This document shows positions 1 to 9,790 of a DNA stretch of 64,000 bases, one piece after another. Source of the DNA: an uncultured Dehalococcoidia bacterium (GTDB taxonomy: Bacteria > Chloroflexota > Dehalococcoidia > Lucifugimonadales > UBA1127). Under the pieces are notes generated by a model. The model was not told the origin of the DNA and did no database searches. It saw only the letters and a program-made list of their open reading frames with translations. Where the stretch lies: contig OX638292.1 in assembly GCA_951812285.1 (NCBI GenBank), positions 864,774 through 928,773 on the forward strand, read 5' to 3'. Position 1 is the stretch's first letter. The number at the start of each line of letters is the position of its first letter. The position numbers were made by a program, and so were the translations under genes.

Positions 1-2
1 CC

Positions 3-3000
3 TATTACCCGTTTAGCGGCACGCTTAACATTCCCGAAGCTGTGGCCAACTATCAGCTCGAGACGCTGATACCCAGGTTTGAGCCCCGCGACATTGTAAG
101 CGCGGCGCCAGCCGCGGACCCCGTGTACCTCCAGTTGCCGGAGGACCTGCCGCGGCGCGTTATCGAGCTTGCCGAGCAGTTCAAGGGCGAGGACTCCCCT
201 TACATCAGGGCCAATGCCATCCACAGGTTCCTGCGTGAAAAGTATGGCTTCTTCACCCCTGAGCCGGGCAGGGTGTACATCGAGCGGCCGGAGGGGCACG
301 ACCCCGTGGACTGGTTCCTGTTCGAGCGGCGCGGGGGCGGCAGCAACAGTTTCAGCAGCGCCTTCGTCGTGCTGGCGCGCGCGGCTGGTATCCCGGCAAG
401 GGTTGTGGCGGGCTGGGCAATCGAGACGGGCCCGGAGCCTCAGACGGTGTTCAGCGACCAGAACCACCAGTGGGCCGAGATTGCCCTCGAGGGCATCGGT
501 TGGGTCACGTTCGACCCAACGCGCCATGACGCGTTCCCACTGGTGGAAGAAGAGCAGCCGTTGCCGGAGTTGATAGAGGCACTGTCCGGCGGCGAAGAGC
601 CGCTTGAGCGCGAGGAGGCCGCGGAGGCCCTCGGCGAGCTGGGCGAGTCGGACGCCCTGCCGGCGCTGGTGGACGCCGCCGAGAACGACGTGTCCATCGC
701 CGTGCGGCTTGCCGCTGAGACCTCCATCCACAAGATCGGCGTGGAGGAACTGATCTGGCTGCTCCTGAACCACGAAGACCCGGAAATGCGCGAGGCCGCG
801 GCCGACGGACTCAGGGTTGCGGGTAGCTCCAAAGCCGTGGACGCGCTGCGGCAGGCGCTCTCGACCGACGTGGAAGCGCGGGTGCGGAAGGCGTCGGCGA
901 AAGCGCTGGGAAAGATTGGTGGCGAAAGCGCTGAACAGGGTCTGCTTGGAGCGGCGCTTGAGGACGTGGAAGCCACAGTCCGGGAGGAGGCTGTCCTTGG
1001 GCTGGGCAAGAGGAAGGCCCGATGGACCGCGGAGGACCTCGTGGGGGTGCTTGTCAACGACCCGGACGCGCCGGTCCGGGCCGCTGCCGCGTGGGCGTTG
1101 GGGGAGTTCGGCGAGGCCGTCGCGTTGCGTCCACTCTTCGAAGCCCGTGCCAGTGATCCTGACGAGGCTGTAATGGAGGCTGCCGCAGAGGCGCTCGCCA
1201 ACTGGAGCGTGCCGGACCTGCTGCGCGACGTGCGGACTGCCGAAGACCCAGTCCAGCGGGCCGCCGCCGCCGAGCTTCTCGGAGAGCTTGGGGACATACT
1301 CGCCGTGCCCGTCCTTGCCTTGGCCCTGAACGACACCCACGAAACCGTTCGCGTCGCCGCGCTTGAAGCGCTCAAGAAACTGGGCGAATACGTCACCCTC
1401 GAAAACGGCTCGGCGTTGCTGATTGTCGGCGGAGAGGTTGTTGGGATGGTCGCCGGCATGTCGGCATTCTCGGCGACGAAGCCGTCGGACCGGCCAGTCT
1501 TTGTGGTGGAGGGGTCGCGCCACACTAGCTATCTCCGCACCGGCGCCGGCGCCGTTTATGCGGCCGGCCGGTGGTTTCCTACGGACGACACACCCATTCC
1601 CTACGAGGCAGATGGGTCTCAGGTCCCTCAGGCCGGCTTCCTGCCCACCGTTCGCGCAGCATACCCAAAGCAAGACACCTTACGAGTTCATAGCCTTGGG
1701 AGCGATTCGAGCATACCCGCCGGATTTGTGCCAACGTCGAAGCGGCTGGAGCAGATTGACGTCTCCGGCAACTATTGGCCCGAACATGCGAGGTTCTCGG
1801 TCGACTTCCCCTTGGAAACGTACGAGTGGGTGTCGAACATCGATGACTTTTCAGAGGAGCAGCTCTACGCCGCACGGAGGATGACGGGCTTCACGACCCC
1901 TGCGTACACCCTGGTGCCCGAGTGGGTCCTGCGCGGGCGCATTCACTCCCTCGCAATAGAGATAACGGCCGGCCACACGACGCCCTATGCCCAGGCCAAG
2001 GCTATCGAACGATACCTCCGTACGGAATATACGTACAAATTTGCCGAGTCCCTCGAGGACGCGACACCGCCGGAAGGGCAGGACCCGGTGGACTGGTTCC
2101 TCTTCGACAATCGCACGGGCACCTGCGGAACCTTCAGCAGCGCCTTTGTGCTCCTAGCGCGGTCGATTGGCCTTCCGGCCCGGGTGGTGTCCGGTTGGGC
2201 TGTCAGCCAGACGCCGCTGAGGCAGACAGTCACGGCGGGCTGGGCGCACCAGTGGGCTGAGGTTGCGTTTGAGGAACTGGGTTGGGTCTCGTTCGAGCCG
2301 ACTGCCGGCGGCGGGCCAAGCGTGCGGGCTGACCTGGAGTCGCCACCAACCAATGACCCGGAGAAGCTGGAAGAAACGTTGGAGGCGTTGGAGGAGTCGG
2401 GCGCCGAGGTTGTCAGACTGGAGAACGGGGGGGCGCTCGTACAGCGGTCAGGCGGTGTAGACGGCGGAGGAAACGGAGGCGGTGCATCCGCTGGACTGAT
2501 AGGCGGTACTTCAACCGCGCAGGTAAGCGAGCTAGTCAAGATACCCTTGTTTCATGTTGAGGGTGCGGCAAATACAGGTTACATACGAACCAACGTGGGC
2601 GACGTCTATGAGAATGGAGGATGGCGGCAACTCGACCCAGTTGTCGTTGACATCTCCCAAGGAGAGAGCGTTCCAGACGAGGTCTGGCGCCAATTCTCAA
2701 GCGGGACAGGTGAGTTCGCTCCATTGCCCTTCGAGCGCCGAAGCAGCGGGTCCCTATTCGGAATCCGGCAGGATGTCTTCAGGCAAAGAGGCGACAGGAT
2801 TCGGGTGTTTGCATTGGATGGGTATGAGACCCTTCCATTGAGGACATTGCCAATATCACCCGACCTCCAGAACGCGGTTGTCGGCGGGACCTACTTTCCG
2901 TTCAGCGGAACGTACCAGATCAAGGACTTGGTGTGGGAATACTCCTATAACTCCAGGATTGCTTCCTACACACAGGACCAATACCAGAGGGCGATGCTTG

Positions 3001-6000
3001 CCCCTGATTCAACCTACCTTCAATTGCCTCCAACCGTACCGGACAGGGTTCGTGAGTTGGCGGAACGAGTAACGGCCAGCCACAGGACCCCCTATGCCAA
3101 GGCCAAGGCTTTGGAGTCATACCTTACCACCACGTATCCGTACCGCTTAGCCGATTCCCCTGATGATTTCCCGCCTCCCGGACGGGACCCTGTGGACTGG
3201 TTCCTCTTTGACCACCGTGAGGGCACGTGCGCCGTATACAGCAGCGCATTTGCCGTTATGGCCAGGTCGGTGGGAATTCCCGCGAGGGTCGTTTCCGGTT
3301 ACGTCGTCAGAGCGACCAACGACGTACAGACAGTACATACGGACCAGGCTCACCAGTGGGCGGAGGTCGCGTTTTCGGGAATTGGTTGGGTAGAGTTCGA
3401 GCCTACAGGGAGTCCGGATGGGCCCCTTGCTCGAGTCAACCGTGACGCCTTCTTTGAACCTCCGCCCCCGCCCCCGCCTCTGGATACCGTGACCACAATC
3501 ACCAAATCCCCGTCGGAAATACGGCGGCAGCAGCCTTTTACCGTCGGCGGCTGGGTCAACTCCGTTACCGGGCGGTTTGTCGATGGGATGAAGGTTGAGA
3601 TCTACATCAATGAGACCAAGGAGCACGGCGGCGAGAAGATCGGCGAGGGGGTTACACGCCAGGGACGCTTCGACATCGAGGTGCAGCTGCCCTCAGCGAT
3701 GGTCCTTGGCGCTTATCAACTGCTTGCGCGGGCGGTGGAGATGGAGGGGTTCAATGAGTCATGGAGCGACCCGGACATCAGCGTCTTCTCCGCGAGCGGC
3801 CTCCAGCTGACCGGACCATCGCAGATACCCGTTGACGTTGAAGCCGTCTTCAGCGGCAGGATTTCCGAAGACAACGGCCGGGGAGCATCGGACCGCGAGG
3901 TTACTGTCGCAGTTGACGGCAGCGCGGTGAACTCCGTGATGACCGACGACTTCGGCCGCTTCTCGTTCACGCAGGTCTTCACAGACCCCGGGCCTCATTG
4001 GGTGGAGGTGGAGCTCGTAGGCCAGGCGTTTCTGCTGGACAACAACGCGCGCATCGACCTGGAGGTGACTCTGCCAACGCAGACCACCCTTGTCACCCCC
4101 GCCGCGGTGCAGGTGGGGAAGGAGTTCAGCGTCACCGGCACGCTCCTCGGCGCCCGAGGCGAGACCCTTGCGGGCCGGTCTGTTGTGATTCACATCGGCG
4201 AGGGCGAGGCGCAGCGAGTGGCTACCGATGCGTCCGGCGCCTTCGATTTCGCGGCAACGCTCGACAGCCCCGGCGCATTCACCGTTCGCGCGGCGTTTGG
4301 TGGCGATGGGCCCATCCTCGCGTCCGGGGCGTCGGCGGCGATGGCCGTGCAGGAGGCGTCTGTCCTGCGCATCGAGGGACCGGGCAGCATCGAACTGGGC
4401 AGCGGCGGAACGTTTATGGGTGTGCTCACGACAGGCTCCGATGCGCCCCTCGGGCAGGCGGAATTGAGCATTGTGGATGCTGACGGCGCGGAGATCACCG
4501 TCGTGACCACGGATGACGACGGGGTGTTCGAGTACGAGCATTCGGCATTCTTCGAGACGGGGCCGCAGTCGCTCTCCGCGAGCTACCCCGGCGCGGACTT
4601 TGTGGTGCCAAGCGTGGCGAGGGTCAATTTCACGGTGCTGGCGCCCACGTTCCTGAGCCTCGAGGCGCCGGACATCGTGCGAGACGGCGAGGACTACGCG
4701 CTGCGCGGGAGGCTGCGAGACGTCAATGGGCAGCCCGTAGCGGACGCCACGGTTGCGGTCACGGGGCAGGGAGACCGCACGCTAACCACGGACGCGGAAG
4801 GCAACTTCACATGGGAGGCGGTCGCGCTGTTTGAAGGCGCCACGGAGGACTCGCCCCACGAATCGCCGCGGTCCGTGGAGGCCGCCTTCGCGGGCACGGA
4901 CCACCTGGCGGCGAGCTCGGCGGCGACGGGCTTCGTGGTCGGCGTGCCGCGCATCCTGCTGGACCCGCTGGAGCCGGTGGCGCGCGGCGGCGCCGTGGAA
5001 GTGCGGGGGACGGTGCTGCTCGGCAACCGGCCGCTGCAAGGCGTCGAGCTGGGGGTGGATGGCGTCGGCGTGATGCGGTCCGACGCAGACGGCGCTTTCC
5101 TCCACCGTTACCCGGTGCCTGCCGACTCGACGCTCGGCGCCCGCGACGTCACCGTCGAGGCCGCGGACCTGGGCGTCAGCGCGAGCGTGCCGCTTGCAGT
5201 GAAGTCGGCAGTCAACATAACTGTAACGCCCCTCGACAAGGTGAGGCCAGGCGAGCTGGTGTTGCTCCGAGTAACGGCGCTGAACGACCGGTGGGAGGGC
5301 ATCCGGGGCGCGACGCTGCGCACGGACGACGGCGTGCAGCTCGTCACTGACGCTCGAGGCATCACCCTGCTCGAACTCACTCCGGCGGACAACGAGGAAG
5401 CGCTGACGGCGCCGCTCACCTTCACGTTCGCTGGTGACGGTCAGCACATGCCCCTGACGTACTTCATCGGCATTCCGATCACGCCGTTGGGATTCAACTG
5501 GCTCCTCTGGGTGGGAGCGCCAAGTGTTGTTGTGGCACTGGCGGCAGCCGGATACGCGGGCCGCCGGTTCAACCTTGCGCCACTGCCGCTGATCGGGCGG
5601 CGGGCCGCGATGGAGGCGCCAGCCGCGGAGGAGATGAGCGACGACGTTGACGTGGAAGCAATCGAATTCCGGATAGCGGTAACGCTCGGGATTGATTTCG
5701 CAGCGCGAGCAGATGACCTGCCGGACGTCTGGACAACCGGAGAGGGCATCAGGGCCACCGTGACTGCAGTCGACGAGGAGGGAGAGGCCGTCGTGGGAGC
5801 GGCGCTCGTCGTCGGGGTGACCGGCGAGGGCGTGGCGGAGATCGAGACCGACGGCGCCGGCGCGCGTGTCCTCGATTGGGTTGCAGGCGAGGCCGGAGAG
5901 TATGCGGTGTCGGTGGAGTTCGCGGGGGATGAGGACCGCCTGCCGAGCACCGTATCGCGGAGCTACCGCGTCGTCGACTTCCGGGAGGAGATTGTCCGGC

Positions 6001-6230
6001 TGTACAACAACTTCCTCGACTGGGCGCGGGACAGGACCGGCGAGCGTCTCGAACAGGCGACGCCGCGGGAGGTTGAGCTCCTGGTGGTCTCCCGGGGGAT
6101 CCCGGTGCCGCAGAAATCGCTGGACGAGCTGATTTCCCGATTCGAGGAGGCGGACTACAGCGAGCACCCCATCGCCCGGCGGCACTACGAATCGATGTAC
6201 CGCGCGTGGCGCGCCGTGGTGGGGGAGTAG
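3..6230 (+). CDS. Triple transglutaminase-core protein with HEAT repeats, Ig-like modules and a C-terminal membrane anchor (5' partial)
   Basis: The reading frame is open to the left edge, and the residues before the first GTG (position 42) match the same segment of the two internal modules (YYPFSG), so the gene starts outside the window. Residues are numbered from that GTG. There are three transglutaminase-like cores: one near residues 60-180, one around Cys695 and one around Cys1063. Each keeps the HQWAE histidine and the F-[DE]-P-T acidic motif. In the first core the Cys position is Ser101 (AGC instead of TGC), so it should be inactive. HEAT-like repeats fill about residues 188-450. Carboxypeptidase/Ig-like beta modules follow from about 1150. 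A membrane segment lies near 1816-1839, and the last 80 residues resemble DUF4129. The architecture recalls TgpA-type proteins encoded with MoxR and DUF58. An envelope role is likely; the substrate is unknown. Confidence 0.85.
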   Translation, partial: YYPFSGTLNIPEAVANYQLETLIPRFEPRDIVSAAPAADPVYLQLPEDLPRRVIELAEQFKGEDSPYIRANAIHRFLREKYGFFTPEPGRVYIERPEGHDPVDWFLFERRGGGSNSFSSAFVVLARAAGIPARVVAGWAIETGPEPQTVFSDQNHQWAEIALEGIGWVTFDPTRHDAFPLVEEEQPLPELIEALSGGEEPLEREEAAEALGELGESDALPALVDAAENDVSIAVRLAAETSIHKIGVEELIWLLLNHEDPEMREAAADGLRVAGSSKAVDALRQALSTDVEARVRKASAKALGKIGGESAEQGLLGAALEDVEATVREEAVLGLGKRKARWTAEDLVGVLVNDPDAPVRAAAAWALGEFGEAVALRPLFEARASDPDEAVMEAAAEALANWSVPDLLRDVRTAEDPVQRAAAAELLGELGDILAVPVLALALNDTHETVRVAALEALKKLGEYVTLENGSALLIVGGEVVGMVAGMSAFSATKPSDRPVFVVEGSRHTSYLRTGAGAVYAAGRWFPTDDTPIPYEADGSQVPQAGFLPTVRAAYPKQDTLRVHSLGSDSSIPAGFVPTSKRLEQIDVSGNYWPEHARFSVDFPLETYEWVSNIDDFSEEQLYAARRMTGFTTPAYTLVPEWVLRGRIHSLAIEITAGHTTPYAQAKAIERYLRTEYTYKFAESLEDATPPEGQDPVDWFLFDNRTGTCGTFSSAFVLLARSIGLPARVVSGWAVSQTPLRQTVTAGWAHQWAEVAFEELGWVSFEPTAGGGPSVRADLESPPTNDPEKLEETLEALEESGAEVVRLENGGALVQRSGGVDGGGNGGGASAGLIGGTSTAQVSELVKIPLFHVEGAANTGYIRTNVGDVYENGGWRQLDPVVVDISQGESVPDEVWRQFSSGTGEFAPLPFERRSSGSLFGIRQDVFRQRGDRIRVFALDGYETLPLRTLPISPDLQNAVVGGTYFPFSGTYQIKDLVWEYSYNSRIASYTQDQYQRAMLAPDSTYLQLPPTVPDRVRELAERVTASHRTPYAKAKALESYLTTTYPYRLADSPDDFPPPGRDPVDWFLFDHREGTCAVYSSAFAVMARSVGIPARVVSGYVVRATNDVQTVHTDQAHQWAEVAFSGIGWVEFEPTGSPDGPLARVNRDAFFEPPPPPPPLDTVTTITKSPSEIRRQQPFTVGGWVNSVTGRFVDGMKVEIYINETKEHGGEKIGEGVTRQGRFDIEVQLPSAMVLGAYQLLARAVEMEGFNESWSDPDISVFSASGLQLTGPSQIPVDVEAVFSGRISEDNGRGASDREVTVAVDGSAVNSVMTDDFGRFSFTQVFTDPGPHWVEVELVGQAFLLDNNARIDLEVTLPTQTTLVTPAAVQVGKEFSVTGTLLGARGETLAGRSVVIHIGEGEAQRVATDASGAFDFAATLDSPGAFTVRAAFGGDGPILASGASAAMAVQEASVLRIEGPGSIELGSGGTFMGVLTTGSDAPLGQAELSIVDADGAEITVVTTDDDGVFEYEHSAFFETGPQSLSASYPGADFVVPSVARVNFTVLAPTFLSLEAPDIVRDGEDYALRGRLRDVNGQPVADATVAVTGQGDRTLTTDAEGNFTWEAVALFEGATEDSPHESPRSVEAAFAGTDHLAASSAATGFVVGVPRILLDPLEPVARGGAVEVRGTVLLGNRPLQGVELGVDGVGVMRSDADGAFLHRYPVPADSTLGARDVTVEAADLGVSASVPLAVKSAVNITVTPLDKVRPGELVLLRVTALNDRWEGIRGATLRTDDGVQLVTDARGITLLELTPADNEEALTAPLTFTFAGDGQHMPLTYFIGIPITPLGFNWLLWVGAPSVVVALAAAGYAGRRFNLAPLPLIGRRAAMEAPAAEEMSDDVDVEAIEFRIAVTLGIDFAARADDLPDVWTTGEGIRATVTAVDEEGEAVVGAALVVGVTGEGVAEIETDGAGARVLDWVAGEAGEYAVSVEFAGDEDRLPSTVSRSYRVVDFREEIVRLYNNFLDWARDRTGERLEQATPREVELLVVSRGIPVPQKSLDELISRFEEADYSEHPIARRHYESMYRAWRAVVGE

Positions 6231-6233
6231 GCC

Positions 6234-8738
6234 GTGGTGAACGCAGCGCGCACCCGGCAGTTGCCGTTGTCGGCCCTGTTCCTGCTGGCTTTCGCATTGG
6301 CAGGGTTCCTGCTGTTATGGAGAACTTCCAGCCCGCTCTCGGAGTTCGTCGGCATTGACTTGGACTTCCTCTTCCCGCCACTGGCGCTGTGGGCGCTCTT
6401 CATGCTGCTGAGCCTGCTTGCAGACTTTACGGGCGGCACCAGGTTTGCCGCGCTGACGTGGCGGCCCACGAGGTCGAGCGACAGGCTGCGGCTGGGCGAT
6501 GCGCTGTCATCCTGCAAGAAGCTGATGATTGACCTGGCATGGTTCGCGCTGGCGCTTGCGACGCTTTCGATGGTCCCCACGTTGGTCGGCGCCGTTGAAG
6601 CCCGAGCGGGCAGCCCGGACCTCTCCTGGCTGAGGCCGTATGTGGAGGTGCTCCATTCGATGTCGCAGTGGGGCATTCTGTTGATGCTGCCCGTCGCGGT
6701 GGTGCGCACGTTGGCTGATGCATGGCCTGAGCTTGGCGGGCTGCTGCCGTCCCCGTGGTCGAGAATTGCCGCGCTCGGCGCCGGTTTCGCGCTGCTGGCT
6801 GGCGGCGGCGTGCTGGACGTGGCATTCGATTTCGACGGCACCGCGCAGTTGCTGGCGTTGACGGGCGCGCTGGGCCTCTCGTACCTCGCGCAAGTAGCCC
6901 GCAACGCGCTCCGGGCGGAACCCAGCCCACGACGGCTCCCGGCGCTCCGCGGGGCGCTCTTGCTGGGGGAGGCCGCGTGGATTGTCATCGCGCTGGGTGT
7001 GGTTGCGGGGTTGCCCTCGGCCGTGGAGCAGGTGATGACCGGACACTTCGGCCAGGACGCCGCCACCGCGGACGCCTACCTTGCGGGCCTCCACGGCCTG
7101 ATTTCGCCGCAAGCATTCCTCGTCATGCTTCCCCTGGCAATCGTGCGCGTTGGGGGCGTTTTCTGGCCAAATGTGGAGCGGATATTCGGCTTCCCTGTTG
7201 GGCTGCTAGCCGTCCTCGGCGCTGTGTACGCGTTGTGCTCGGAGAACGGCATTCTACCGGCCGCGTTTGCCGTGTCCACCTCGCAGCTGGTGACGGTCCT
7301 GCCGATCGCGCTGGCGCTCTCCTACGCCGCCTCAGTGCTCCACAACGCGGCGGCGTTCGAGCTGCCGGGCCGCATGGGCGCCTCGGCTTCCGTGGCGCTC
7401 TCGCTGGCGAGCGCGGCGGTGTCGGCTCTTGCCGCAGGGATGACCGTATGGGTCCTTCTCAACCACCTGCCCGTCGCCAACGCCGCTCTCGTCGATTACG
7501 AGTCTACGCGCACCTTTGGCCGCGACGCGCTTCCCTACTTCAACGTGTTCTTTGACGCTCGGGCGACCGTCGCGGCGCTCGCCGTTGCAGTGGCATTCGT
7601 GCTGTCCCTGCCGTGGGCGAGACACGACCGCACTGCCGCCGGCCATCGACCGATGTTGAACGCGGTCTGCTACGGTGCGACGGGTTGCCTCGCGTGGGCA
7701 GCCGGGTCCACCCTCTCGCCGCTGGGGCATGGGTTTGTGCTGGCGGGTGCTGGCGGTGCGGGGGGCTTCTTCGCCATTGCGATTGCGCAGGCGGTGGGCC
7801 ACCTGGTCACCCCGCGTAGCGCGACGCTGGGCTCGATCGCGAGGTGGCTCACCGCATCGAGGGTGAGGACCTTTGTGCTGGGGGCCGCCGCCGCCGCGTA
7901 CGCGCTCCTGCTGCGGCCCGTGGTGTACGAGGCGCTCTGGTTCGCGGCCCTCTACGAGTACATCGCGCTGCTCGCCCTCCTTGTGCTGGCGCTCATATTC
8001 GTTCTTGACCTGCTTGGACGGGACTCCGAGGCGCCGGCATCGCACGAACCGGAGTGGAACGAGTGGTCGCACCACCGGCAGACGCTGGAGAGCAAGGAGG
8101 ACCCGCGTTCGTCGCTGACAGCCGAGATGCGGCGGGAGTTCGTCGAGTACGGCGAGTGGAAGCCGCTGTGGACCTACCTGATGGGACTGCTCCTCCGCAA
8201 CGGGGCTTCCCGGACGTGGATGCAGGCCGTGTGCCGCCCGCTGCGAATGAGCGCGGTCTCATCACCGGCGCTGCCGTTCCTGCGGCGGAGCAACCTGGGG
8301 AGGCTCGGCAGGCTGTCCGCCCTGAACGAGGCGTTGCGGCGCGTGGACGAGACGCTGGCGATGCCGGAAGCGGCGATGCAGCCGGTCACAGAAGAGGAAC
8401 TCCGCGGCGCCGCCGCGCAGTACGTTGACACGGGCGTCGGGATTGAGCGGCTGGCGATCGCGCTCATCGTTGCGCAGGGCCAGCGGGGCCGCGACCTGCA
8501 GGCCGCTATCGACCAGTGGTTCCCGTTGCTGGATGCGCCGGACCCGGCGGCGGGGAGGATCTCGTTGCCATGGGCTGGCTCGGGCGCGAGGCTGCGTGAC
8601 CGTCGCGAGCGCATGCGCCATCTGACCAACGCCTCGGCGGAGGTTTTCGGTGGGGGCGAGATTGCTTCCGAGAGCCCTGACCCCGCGAGACTGGCCGAGC
8701 TTGTGGGAGCAAGTGAGTCCCGCTTCTCCGGCGCTTGA
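6234..8738 (+). CDS. Large polytopic membrane protein of the transglutaminase/MoxR/DUF58 operon
   Basis: GTG start three bases after the transglutaminase stop, so translation is probably coupled. The 834-aa product has many hydrophobic segments from residue 10 to about 600. A soluble C-terminal region of roughly 220 residues follows, rich in charged residues and beginning near the EWNEW motif. I do not recognise a family. Its place between the transglutaminase protein and MoxR suggests a membrane partner of that envelope system. The 63 bases before the next gene hold a clear ribosome binding site but no terminator. Confidence 0.75.
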   Translation: MVNAARTRQLPLSALFLLAFALAGFLLLWRTSSPLSEFVGIDLDFLFPPLALWALFMLLSLLADFTGGTRFAALTWRPTRSSDRLRLGDALSSCKKLMIDLAWFALALATLSMVPTLVGAVEARAGSPDLSWLRPYVEVLHSMSQWGILLMLPVAVVRTLADAWPELGGLLPSPWSRIAALGAGFALLAGGGVLDVAFDFDGTAQLLALTGALGLSYLAQVARNALRAEPSPRRLPALRGALLLGEAAWIVIALGVVAGLPSAVEQVMTGHFGQDAATADAYLAGLHGLISPQAFLVMLPLAIVRVGGVFWPNVERIFGFPVGLLAVLGAVYALCSENGILPAAFAVSTSQLVTVLPIALALSYAASVLHNAAAFELPGRMGASASVALSLASAAVSALAAGMTVWVLLNHLPVANAALVDYESTRTFGRDALPYFNVFFDARATVAALAVAVAFVLSLPWARHDRTAAGHRPMLNAVCYGATGCLAWAAGSTLSPLGHGFVLAGAGGAGGFFAIAIAQAVGHLVTPRSATLGSIARWLTASRVRTFVLGAAAAAYALLLRPVVYEALWFAALYEYIALLALLVLALIFVLDLLGRDSEAPASHEPEWNEWSHHRQTLESKEDPRSSLTAEMRREFVEYGEWKPLWTYLMGLLLRNGASRTWMQAVCRPLRMSAVSSPALPFLRRSNLGRLGRLSALNEALRRVDETLAMPEAAMQPVTEEELRGAAAQYVDTGVGIERLAIALIVAQGQRGRDLQAAIDQWFPLLDAPDPAAGRISLPWAGSGARLRDRRERMRHLTNASAEVFGGGEIASESPDPARLAELVGASESRFSGA

Positions 8739-8801
8739 CGGGGCTGGCCGCGACATCAATCTCCTGCCCTAAACTCTCAATGAAAGGGTGGCGACCCGCA
8801 G

Positions 8802-9788
8802 ATGAACGAACAACAGCTTGAAGAGGCCCGCCTATCTTGCGAGCAGATCATCGACCGCGTGGCGGAGGCCTTCGTGGGGAATCGCCTGCTGCTACGCAAG
8901 CTGCTTGCCGCCGCGCTTGCCAACGGCCATGTGCTGTTCGAGGACTACCCGGGTTTGGGCAAGACGCTGCTGGCCAAGCTCTTCTCGCGCGCCATCGGCG
9001 GGGACACCAAGCGGGTGCAGTTTACGCCCGACCTGCTGCCCTCCGACATCCTGGGCATGAACATCTACCGCCAGACCGACGGCACGTTCCATCTGATGCA
9101 GGGGCCGGTCTTCACCAACGTGCTTCTCGCCGACGAGATCAACCGGGCGCCGCCAAAGACGCAGTCCGCATTGCTGGAGGCGATGGAGGAACGGCAGGTT
9201 ACCATCGACGGCGATACGATGCCGCTGGGCTCGCCGTTCGTCGTCATCGCCACGCAGAACCCCATCGAACAGGAGGGCACCTACCCGCTTCCGGAGGCGC
9301 AGCTCGACCGATTTCTGCTCAAACTCGCGACGGGCTACCCGGCCAACGACCAGTTGGAGGAGGACATACTGCTGCGCCGCATCCAGTGGCAGAAGGACGA
9401 CCCCTCGGCGGACCTGGAGCCCGCCGTGGAATTGGAGCGCTTTGTTGAGCTGCAACAGTTCGTGGAGACCGGCGTCTACACGGACAAGGTCATCGTCGAG
9501 TACATCACGAGAATCGTCAGGCTGTCGCGGGAGCACCCGCGGGTGGCCGTCGGCGCGAGCCCACGCGGCGGCCTTGCGCTGCTGCGGGCCGCACGGGCCA
9601 TGGCGCTCATCCACGGGCGCGACTTCGTTGTGCCGGATGACGTGAAGATGGTCGTTCCCGACGTCCTCGCGCACCGCGTCATCCTCAACATTGAGGACAC
9701 GCTGGAAGGAGCAAGCGGGGAAGGGGTTGTGGAGGAGGTCCTGGCCGAGGTGCCTGTGCCAAGCGACATGGGCCGGATGGCGCAGTAG
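8802..9788 (+). CDS. MoxR-family AAA+ ATPase
   Basis: The 328-aa protein has the MoxR/AAA_3 layout: Walker A GLGKT near residue 50, Walker B LLADEINRAPPKTQS, then sensor-1 ATQNPIEQEGTYPLPEAQLD, and a C-terminal AAA lid ending near residue 320. ATG start after an AAAGGGTGG ribosome site. MoxR proteins are ATP-driven chaperones that activate partner complexes, typically with a DUF58/VWA protein encoded next door, as here (the next gene starts two bases after the stop). In this operon it probably acts on the transglutaminase membrane complex. Confidence 0.95.
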   Translation: MNEQQLEEARLSCEQIIDRVAEAFVGNRLLLRKLLAAALANGHVLFEDYPGLGKTLLAKLFSRAIGGDTKRVQFTPDLLPSDILGMNIYRQTDGTFHLMQGPVFTNVLLADEINRAPPKTQSALLEAMEERQVTIDGDTMPLGSPFVVIATQNPIEQEGTYPLPEAQLDRFLLKLATGYPANDQLEEDILLRRIQWQKDDPSADLEPAVELERFVELQQFVETGVYTDKVIVEYITRIVRLSREHPRVAVGASPRGGLALLRAARAMALIHGRDFVVPDDVKMVVPDVLAHRVILNIEDTLEGASGEGVVEEVLAEVPVPSDMGRMAQ

Positions 9789-9790
9789 CC

